From JALZMG01 sp963844175 (GTDB lineage Bacteria; Actinomycetota; Acidimicrobiia; Acidimicrobiales; Ilumatobacteraceae), in the NCBI GenBank assembly GCA_963844175.1, contig CAWJNE010000019.1, positions 1 to 64,000 of the forward strand: a stretch of 64,000 nt of DNA. Direction: 5' to 3'. Positions within the stretch are counted from its first letter, which is position 1; every line of letters starts with the position of its first letter. Of this stretch, positions 58,592 through 64,000 are shown piece after piece. The notes beneath the pieces were generated by a model that was not told the DNA's origin, did no database searches, and was given only the letters and a program-made list of their open reading frames with translations. Position numbers and translations under genes: made by a program.

Positions 58592-60625
58592 TTGACGCCG
58601 CCGTCGACCCGTCGTGACGACGTCGTCGACGTCCTCCACGGGGTCGAGGTGGAGGATCCGTACCGCTGGCTGGAGGATGGCGCCTCGCCGGAGGTGGCGG
58701 CCTGGGTCGACGCCCAGCACCTCGCTGCCCGTGACGTCGTGGACGTCCCCGATCGGCAGCGCTGGCACGACCACTTGACGCAGCTGCTGCAGCTGCCCGT
58801 GGCGATGGGTGTGCAGGTCCGCGGCGATCGGCTGTTCGCCCTGGAGCGCCCCGCCGGCGCCGAGCAGTTCCTCCTTTGCCGGCGCTCCGCTGCCGACGCG
58901 ACGACGGCGCCCGCCACCTTGCTCGACCCGGCCACCGGCGCCGCCGACGCCGCCGTCGCCATCGATTGGTTCGAGGCCAGCGACGACGGCGCACTGGTCG
59001 CCGTCGGCACCTCCGAAGGTGGGACGGAGGAATCGGTGCTGCGCGTCCTCGACGCGGCGACCGGGGCCGACCTCGGCGAGGCCATCCCCGACACGCGAGC
59101 CTGCAGCGTCGCCTGGGACCCGGACGGCCGCGGCTTCACGTACACGCGCTATCCCGCCGGCGACCAGTACCACCGCACGGTGCACCACCACACGCTCGGC
59201 ACGGCCTGGCGCGACGACCCCGTCGTGTGGGCGGAACACCCCGATCCGCAGGCGTGGCCCGACGTCGAGCTCTCGCCGGACGGTCGGTGGTTGCTCGTCC
59301 ACGTGCTCGTCGGTTGGGCCCGCTACGACGTCCACCTGCTCGACCGCTGGTCCGGTGTGTGGTCGACGGTCATCGCCGGCGTCGACGTCACGTCGGCGTT
59401 CCACTTCGCCGCCGACGGCAGCTCGCTGGTCGGTGTCACGACGCTCGACGCTCCCCGCGGGCGGGTGGTCATGGTGCCCCTCGGCGCGACGGACCCGGCG
59501 GCCTGGGAGACGCTCGTGCCGGAGGGTCCGGCCGTGCTCGGACAGCTCGCCGTCGCGGGAGACGAGGTGTGGGTCGTGGCTTCGCAGCGGGCGGTCGATC
59601 GCGTCGAGCGGTTCACGCCCGACGGCACCGCACTCGGACCGCTCTCGGGCGTCGGCGAGCTGGTCGCCATTGCCGGCCTGGCCGCGGACCGGTCCACGGG
59701 CCGGGGGTTCGCCGTCGTCGACTCGTTCGGCGCGCCGACGACCGTCTGGAACGTCACGGGCGGTACGGCCCAGCGGTGGTTCCCGGCCGAGCCGGCCGAC
59801 GCCGCGGTCGTCCCATCGATGACCGTCAGCCAGGTCGATTACCCGTCGCCCGACGGAACGACGATCGGTCTGTTCCTCGTCCACCGCCGCGACGTCGAGC
59901 CGGGCCCGTCCGTCCCCGCGATCCTCAACGGCTACGGCGGGTTCGCCATCGCCGAGACGCCGGTGTGGTCACCGCAGATCGCCGCCTGGTGTGCGGCCGG
60001 GGGCGTGTACGCCGTCGCCGGCCTGCGCGGGGGGCTCGAACACGGTGAGGCGTGGCACCTCGCCGGCCGGCGGGCGAACAAGCAGCACGTCTTCGACGAC
60101 TTCCACGCCGCCGCCGATTGGCTGGTCGAGACGGGGCGGGCGTCCCGCGACCACCTGGCCATCCTCGGACGGTCCAACGGCGGGCTCCTGGTCGGCGCCG
60201 CCCTGACCCAACGTCCCGACCTGTGCCGGGCCGTCTGGTGCGGGGTGCCCCTGCTCGACATGGTCCGCTTCCCGCAGTTCCTCATCGCCCGGCTGTGGAC
60301 CGACGAATACGGCGACCCCGACGTGGCCGAGGAGTTCGGCTGGCTGCACGCCTACTCGCCGTACCACCGCGTCGTCGACGGGACGTGCTATCCGGCGACG
60401 CTGTTCACGACGGCCGAGGGCGACACTCGCGTCGACCCGTTGCACGCCCGCAAGATGGCGGCGCTGCTGCAGGCCTCGACGAGTTGCTGGGACGACCGGC
60501 CGATCCTGCTGCTCCAGGAAGGCCGCGCCGGGCACGGCGTCGGCAAGCCGGTCGCCAAGCGCGCCGACGAGCTGGCCGACGGCCTGACGTTCCTCGGGGG
60601 CCAGGTGGGCCTGGCGCCGGCATGA
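58592..60625 (+). CDS. Prolyl oligopeptidase family serine peptidase
   Basis: 677 aa. N-terminal beta-propeller (about 75-400) and C-terminal alpha/beta hydrolase. The family start DVLHGVEVEDPYRWLED is near residue 12. The nucleophile is Ser528 in GRSNGG, the acid is the Asp in TAEGDTRVDP and the His is His648 in GRAGHGVGK. Cleaves short peptides after proline; no signal peptide. TTG 58592 is the only start that keeps the conserved N-terminus and does not overlap bL37; it is not certain. It overlaps the VOC gene by four bases. Confidence 0.88.
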   Translation: MTPPSTRRDDVVDVLHGVEVEDPYRWLEDGASPEVAAWVDAQHLAARDVVDVPDRQRWHDHLTQLLQLPVAMGVQVRGDRLFALERPAGAEQFLLCRRSAADATTAPATLLDPATGAADAAVAIDWFEASDDGALVAVGTSEGGTEESVLRVLDAATGADLGEAIPDTRACSVAWDPDGRGFTYTRYPAGDQYHRTVHHHTLGTAWRDDPVVWAEHPDPQAWPDVELSPDGRWLLVHVLVGWARYDVHLLDRWSGVWSTVIAGVDVTSAFHFAADGSSLVGVTTLDAPRGRVVMVPLGATDPAAWETLVPEGPAVLGQLAVAGDEVWVVASQRAVDRVERFTPDGTALGPLSGVGELVAIAGLAADRSTGRGFAVVDSFGAPTTVWNVTGGTAQRWFPAEPADAAVVPSMTVSQVDYPSPDGTTIGLFLVHRRDVEPGPSVPAILNGYGGFAIAETPVWSPQIAAWCAAGGVYAVAGLRGGLEHGEAWHLAGRRANKQHVFDDFHAAADWLVETGRASRDHLAILGRSNGGLLVGAALTQRPDLCRAVWCGVPLLDMVRFPQFLIARLWTDEYGDPDVAEEFGWLHAYSPYHRVVDGTCYPATLFTTAEGDTRVDPLHARKMAALLQASTSCWDDRPILLLQEGRAGHGVGKPVAKRADELADGLTFLGGQVGLAPA

Positions 60626-61230
60626 CGCGCGTCGAATGGCTGACCGTCGGCGGAGCGGTCGAGCCCTGGCGGCAGCTCGGGCTCGTCGTCGACCACGACG
60701 GGATGGTCCCGCTGTTCGGCACGGGGATCCGCATCATCGGCGACGGCGACCCGGGGGTGCGCGGCTGGGCGCTGTCGGGTGGTGAGCCAGGCGCGTCCGA
60801 TGACATCGATGGGCTGCCGACCGAGCTGGTGCCGGCGCCGACGCCGCGCTTCGCCGAGCACCCGATCGGCGCCATCGGGCTCGACCACGTCGTGATCGTC
60901 TCCAACGACCTGGAGCGCACGACGGCGGCGATCGCCGCGGCGACCGGCGCGCCGTGCAAGCGCATCCGCGAGGTGGGCGACCTCCGCCAAGGCTTCCACC
61001 GAGTCGGGTCACTGGTGGTCGAGGTCGTCGAGCGGGCCGGGCTGCCCGTGGGGCCGGCGACGTTCTGGGGCCTCGTGCTCAACGTCGAGGACCTCGACGC
61101 GGCCGTCGACCACCTCGGCCCCGACCTGATCGGGGCGGCCAAGGAGGCCGTGCAGCCGGGTCGATCGATCGCCACCGTGCGTGGATCGGCCGGGTTGGGG
61201 ATGCCGGTGGCCCTGATGACCCCCGGCTGA
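60622..61230 (+). CDS. VOC (glyoxalase/dioxygenase)-fold protein
   Basis: 202 aa. One clear vicinal-oxygen-chelate module, GLDHVVIVSNDLERTTAAI near residue 90, paired with a more diverged N-terminal half. Metal ligand His is present in the first strand, but other ligands cannot be assigned. ATG 60622 overlaps the peptidase stop (ATGA), so expression is coupled. Substrate unknown. Confidence 0.75.
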   Translation: MTRVEWLTVGGAVEPWRQLGLVVDHDGMVPLFGTGIRIIGDGDPGVRGWALSGGEPGASDDIDGLPTELVPAPTPRFAEHPIGAIGLDHVVIVSNDLERTTAAIAAATGAPCKRIREVGDLRQGFHRVGSLVVEVVERAGLPVGPATFWGLVLNVEDLDAAVDHLGPDLIGAAKEAVQPGRSIATVRGSAGLGMPVALMTPG

Positions 61231-61262
61231 GCGAGGTTCGTGCACGGCTCCGATCGTCTCGC

Positions 61263-61268
61263 TACGGT
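61263..61268 (+). promoter_or_regulatory. -10 element TACGGT
   Basis: TACGGT lies nine bases before the ATG at 61278; no Shine-Dalgarno sequence is visible. Confidence 0.35.
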
Positions 61269-61277
61269 CGCCGCGTC

Positions 61278-61796
61278 ATGCGTCGCACGGTCTTCATGGT
61301 CCTCGTCGCCCTGGCCGCCGCCGCTGGGCTCGTGGTTCCGAACGGAGTCGTCAGCGCTGACAAGGCCGGCGCCGACGACTACGCCTGCCCGGCGACACCG
61401 CACGGCGCGGTGATCGATCGCACGCGGCAGCGAGCCTGGTTGTGTGCCGCCGGACGAGTCGTGCGGCGGATGCCGATCACCACGGCGACCGATCAACCCG
61501 ATCCAGGGACGTACGCCGTGTACGCCGAGGACGAACAGACGACGTCGACGTTCGGCGGTCGACCGAGCACGCTCGACCGGTTCGTCGCATTCACGTACGG
61601 CAAGCACGAGGGTGCCCGCATCGGGTTCCACGCCATCCCGCGCTACGGCGACGGGACGCTGGCCCAGCCGCCGGAATCCGTCGGTGCGCCCGAACGGTTC
61701 GGCGAGTCGAGTGGGTGCATCCGGCTGCGGCCGGAGGACGCCGTCGCGGTGTGGGACCACCTTGCCGTCGGTGACGGCGTGCGCGTCCTCACCTGA
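61278..61796 (+). CDS. Secreted L,D-transpeptidase-like (YkuD) protein
   Basis: 172 aa with a Sec signal peptide (MRRTVFMVLVALAAAAG). The YkuD fold shows the early IDRTRQRAWLC strand, GFHAIP, and SSGCIRL with the nucleophile Cys147. In most YkuD enzymes that motif is SHGC; here the His is Ser, which may alter activity. Would cross-link peptidoglycan by 3-3 bonds or attach surface proteins. It overlaps the convergent nuclease gene by eight bases. Confidence 0.82.
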   Translation: MRRTVFMVLVALAAAAGLVVPNGVVSADKAGADDYACPATPHGAVIDRTRQRAWLCAAGRVVRRMPITTATDQPDPGTYAVYAEDEQTTSTFGGRPSTLDRFVAFTYGKHEGARIGFHAIPRYGDGTLAQPPESVGAPERFGESSGCIRLRPEDAVAVWDHLAVGDGVRVLT

Positions 61797-62718
61797 GGGC
61801 GAGGTCGCCGAGCAGCTCGTCGGCGTCGAGCGTGCCGGTCTGCCCGACGGCACAGTCGGGGAGCAGCGGACACCAGCGGCACATCGGTCCGGCGGCTCGG
61901 CGGGCCTCCCGCCCATCGACGCGCAGCTCGACCATCCGGTCGATGGCGTCGAGCGTGCGGCGAAGTGTTGAGCGCAGCAGCGCCGGTGTCACGACCTCGA
62001 CGACCGGCCGCCCGGCGTCGAGGGCGAACGAGGCCAGCAGCCGCGGCGGTACGCCGCGACAGAGCGTCTCGACCAGCGCGTAGAAGCGGAGATCCTGGCG
62101 ATGGCGATCGACCACGCGACCCGACTTGAGGTCGATGATGACCTTGCGGGCCTCGCTGCCGTGCGGCTTGCCGATGACCAGGTCGACGCGAGCGCGCAGA
62201 ACGATGGGCCCGTCGACCGGATGGTGGGCGGCCGCCTCCGTCACCGGGTGCCAGCGACGATCGAGCGGCGGGAAGCACTCGATGAACTTGGTGACGAGGT
62301 CGACGGACTGGCTGCGCAGATCGGCGGCCTCGCCGTCCGACAAGCCGGCGACGTAGTCGCCGATGCTGCGCTCCTCGTCGGCCAGACGGGCCAGCGCCTC
62401 GTCGACGATGTCGGCGGGGGTCGGCTCGCCACGCCAGTTGAGCAGCAGCTGGATCGCCTTGTGGGTGACCGAGCCCTTGGCCCGGGCCGGTGACCACGAG
62501 AAGTCGTCGGGCTCGAGGTGGTGCGCCTCGCACGCCAGCACCGTGCCGATGGCGTGCTTGGTGACGACGAGTTGCTGCCCGCCGAGGCGCGCGCCGAGCT
62601 CGTCGAGCGCCGTCGTGGCGTCGGCCAGCAGCTCGTCGACCAGCTCCTGGTCGAACGAGACGTCAGGCTCGGCCCGGCGCAGCGTGTCGAGTGTGCGCTG
62701 TTGGACGGGCGTCAGCAC
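61789..62718 (-). CDS. RecB-like PD-(D/E)XK nuclease-family protein
   Basis: 309 aa. The nuclease core is visible as LRARVDLVIG and VIIDLKSGR (Asp and D-x-K), with GSVTHKAIQLLL supplying an upstream His. Four cysteines, one in LACEAHH and three in CRWCPLLPDC, fit the Fe-S cluster clasp of AddB/Cas4-like exonucleases. GTG 62718 follows TACCAT by six bases, a leaderless pattern. No recB, addA or CRISPR genes are nearby, so it stands alone. Confidence 0.78.
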   Translation of the reverse strand: MLTPVQQRTLDTLRRAEPDVSFDQELVDELLADATTALDELGARLGGQQLVVTKHAIGTVLACEAHHLEPDDFSWSPARAKGSVTHKAIQLLLNWRGEPTPADIVDEALARLADEERSIGDYVAGLSDGEAADLRSQSVDLVTKFIECFPPLDRRWHPVTEAAAHHPVDGPIVLRARVDLVIGKPHGSEARKVIIDLKSGRVVDRHRQDLRFYALVETLCRGVPPRLLASFALDAGRPVVEVVTPALLRSTLRRTLDAIDRMVELRVDGREARRAAGPMCRWCPLLPDCAVGQTGTLDADELLGDLALR

Positions 62719-62736
62719 GAGGGCGATGGTACGGGT

Positions 62737-62784
62737 GGGGTGTCACGGCCTCGCGGACCCCAGCCCCTGCGACGGTGACACCCC
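62737..62784. promoter_or_regulatory. Inverted repeat GGGGTGTCAC / GTGACACCCC in divergent promoter region
   Basis: Perfect 10-base arms at 62737-62746 and 62775-62784, separated by 28 bases, between the starts of the nuclease gene and the 104-residue gene. Spacing suggests two operator half-sites rather than a hairpin. Confidence 0.4.
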
Positions 62785-62801
62785 TTCGTCATGCTGGTCC
62801 C

Positions 62802-63116
62802 ATGTCGACGTCGACGGTGCAGTTCGCCCACGCCGCCCGCACGCTCACTGCGGCGGCGCGGGCGCGCGGGCTGATCGGGCCGAGCTATCGGTGCCCGCCG
62901 CGGCTGCGCGGGGCCGATCGCTCGCTGCGCCGCCGGCCAGGTGGCGGGGTCGTCGCCGTGCGGCTGCGCGGGCGACCGTGGTCGGCCGTGATCGCCGACA
63001 TGATCGAGGGGGTGATCGTCGTGAACGAACTGCCGGTGCCGGCTGCCACCCGGCTGCGCACCGAGTTGTGGGAGCTGCTCGCTCCGGGTGCCGCGCCGGC
63101 GGCCCAGGTGGCGTGA
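62802..63116 (+). CDS. Small conserved-looking protein of unknown function
   Basis: 104 aa, basic (SYRCPPRLRGADRSLRRR), then a beta-rich part VVAVRLRGRPWSAVIADMI. No signal peptide or membrane helix. No family recognised. ATG 62802 is preferred; no strong Shine-Dalgarno. Divergent from the nuclease gene and convergent on prfC. Confidence 0.6.
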   Translation: MSTSTVQFAHAARTLTAAARARGLIGPSYRCPPRLRGADRSLRRRPGGGVVAVRLRGRPWSAVIADMIEGVIVVNELPVPAATRLRTELWELLAPGAAPAAQVA

Positions 63117-63126
63117 CGGGGTCCGG

Positions 63127-64000
63127 TCAGGCGGCCGGCATCGCCCCGTCGATCAGGGCGGCCAGGGGCTCGAGGTGGAGCTCCGGCTCGTCGGCCTCTA
63201 GGCGGGCCAGCCGGTAGCGGTTCTCGAACAGCGCCACCAGCACGCCGTCGGAGCGGTGGAGGATGCGGATGCCGCCGATCTCGCGCAGCCGCGGCACGGA
63301 CGCCTCGTCCGTGCGGCGGATCGCCTGGTAGCCGGCGCTGAGGATCTCGGCCGGGGCGCCGAACTCGCTGGCCAGGCGGTGGCCGAAGACCTCGAACTGC
63401 AGCGCGCCGACGGCGGCCAGGATCGGTGTCGTGTCGATGGCGTCCGCGTCGCGCAGCACCTGCACCACGCCTTCCTCGTCGAGCTGGTCGAGCCCGCGCC
63501 GGAACTGCTTGGCCCGGCCAGTGTCGAGTGGCCGGGCGGTGGCGAAGACCTCTGGCGAGAAGCGGGGGATCGGTGGGAACGTCACGGGCGTCGTGCCGGC
63601 GGTGTAGACGGTGTCGCCGAGCTGCAGGCCGGTGGCGTTGACCAGCCCGACGACGTCGCCGGGGAAGGCCTCTTCGATCGTCGCCCGATCCGGCCCGAAG
63701 GCCGTGGTGGCGTACTTCGTCGTCAGATCGCGGCCCGTGCGATCGCACGTCACGCTCATGCCGCGCTCGAAGTGACCGGAGCAGATGCGGGCGAAGGCCA
63801 GTCGGTCGCGGTGGGCCGGATCCATGTTGGCCTGCACCTTGAACACGAACGCCGAGCACGGTGCGGCGAGCGGACGCTCGACGTCACCGACGTCGCGCCG
63901 CGGCGCCGGCGAGGGCGCCAGATCGATCACGGCGTCGAGCAGCAGACGGACGCCGAAGTTGGTCAGCGCTGACCCGACGAACACGGGCGTCGACTCGCCG
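63127..64000 (-). CDS. prfC: Peptide chain release factor 3, C-terminal part (runs off the right edge)
   Basis: The visible 291 codons cover the end of the GTPase domain and domains II-III. STPVFVGSALTNFGVRLLLD at the edge is the conserved sequence following the G domain, FKVQANMDPAHRDRLAFARICSG is domain II, and LQFEVFGHRL lies in domain III, all diagnostic of RF3. It recycles RF1/RF2 after termination. The start is outside the window. The stop is 10 bases from the convergent 104-residue gene. Confidence 0.92.
   Translation of the reverse strand, partial: GESTPVFVGSALTNFGVRLLLDAVIDLAPSPAPRRDVGDVERPLAAPCSAFVFKVQANMDPAHRDRLAFARICSGHFERGMSVTCDRTGRDLTTKYATTAFGPDRATIEEAFPGDVVGLVNATGLQLGDTVYTAGTTPVTFPPIPRFSPEVFATARPLDTGRAKQFRRGLDQLDEEGVVQVLRDADAIDTTPILAAVGALQFEVFGHRLASEFGAPAEILSAGYQAIRRTDEASVPRLREIGGIRILHRSDGVLVALFENRYRLARLEADEPELHLEPLAALIDGAMPAA

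Overview
The window is GC-rich bacterial DNA with short intergenic gaps, many GTG starts and start/stop overlaps. The gene order rplY-pth-nei-mfd-prolyl isomerase-mazG-eno-ftsB, a SARP/AfsR regulator, an LAxTG-type wall-sorting signal and two tiny ribosomal proteins resembling actinobacterial bS22 and bL37 point to an actinobacterium. The Acidimicrobiia are my best guess at class level; this is inference without a database search. No rRNA, phage, transposase or CRISPR array was seen.

Layout. 0-3.3 kb: minus-strand nucleotide-sugar genes (DegT aminotransferase, UDP-sugar dehydrogenase) and an SDR. 3.4-6.3 kb: two secreted proteins and an atypical SDR. 6.3-10.1 kb: a form II CO-dehydrogenase-like operon (S-L-M). 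10.2-11.3 kb: an AbiEi/DUF559 gene bracketed by palindromes. 11.3-12.4 kb: bacterioferritin and its ferredoxin. 12.5-14.7 kb: an orphan CoxL-like gene. 14.9-17.8 kb: DUF192, rsmI, a HAD hydrolase, tatD. 17.8-22.8 kb: a SARP regulator, an acyl-CoA-dehydrogenase-like enzyme and a secreted beta-helix protein, with a SARP-like operator between the last two. 22.8-23.3 kb: an 88-bp tandem repeat array. 23.5-28.2 kb: a membrane-anchored protein, rsmA, ispE (frameshifted), bS22, tRNA-Gln, a short glmU, prs. 28.2-32.4 kb: a NarL-type two-component pair and a lipoprotein hydrolase. 32.5-44.4 kb: the rplY-pth-nei-mfd-ppi-mazG-DUF4032-eno-ftsB housekeeping run, mostly co-directional and translationally coupled. 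44.3-56.1 kb: mixed metabolism (MFS, DUF429, SDR, a frameshifted PEP-binding protein, two serine hydrolases, ychF, a sugar isomerase, PHP and kinase-like proteins). 56.2-58.4 kb: glutathione peroxidase, then a lower-GC three-gene accessory cassette with a DUF6895-like protein. 58.5-64 kb: bL37, prolyl oligopeptidase, VOC protein, L,D-transpeptidase, PD-(D/E)XK nuclease, and prfC running off the right edge.

Points of interest. Three genes are broken by frameshifts; ispE is broken by an exact 7-bp tandem duplication. There are three families of palindromic or dispersed repeats, two of which sit directly after stop codons. GlmU appears to lack its acetyltransferase half. A SARP-like box of paired GGTGTGA heptamers lies near a SARP gene. 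A TACGGT element recurs 6-9 nt before start codons and suggests widespread leaderless transcription. The low-GC cassette at 56.7-58.4 kb is the best candidate for an undescribed system.
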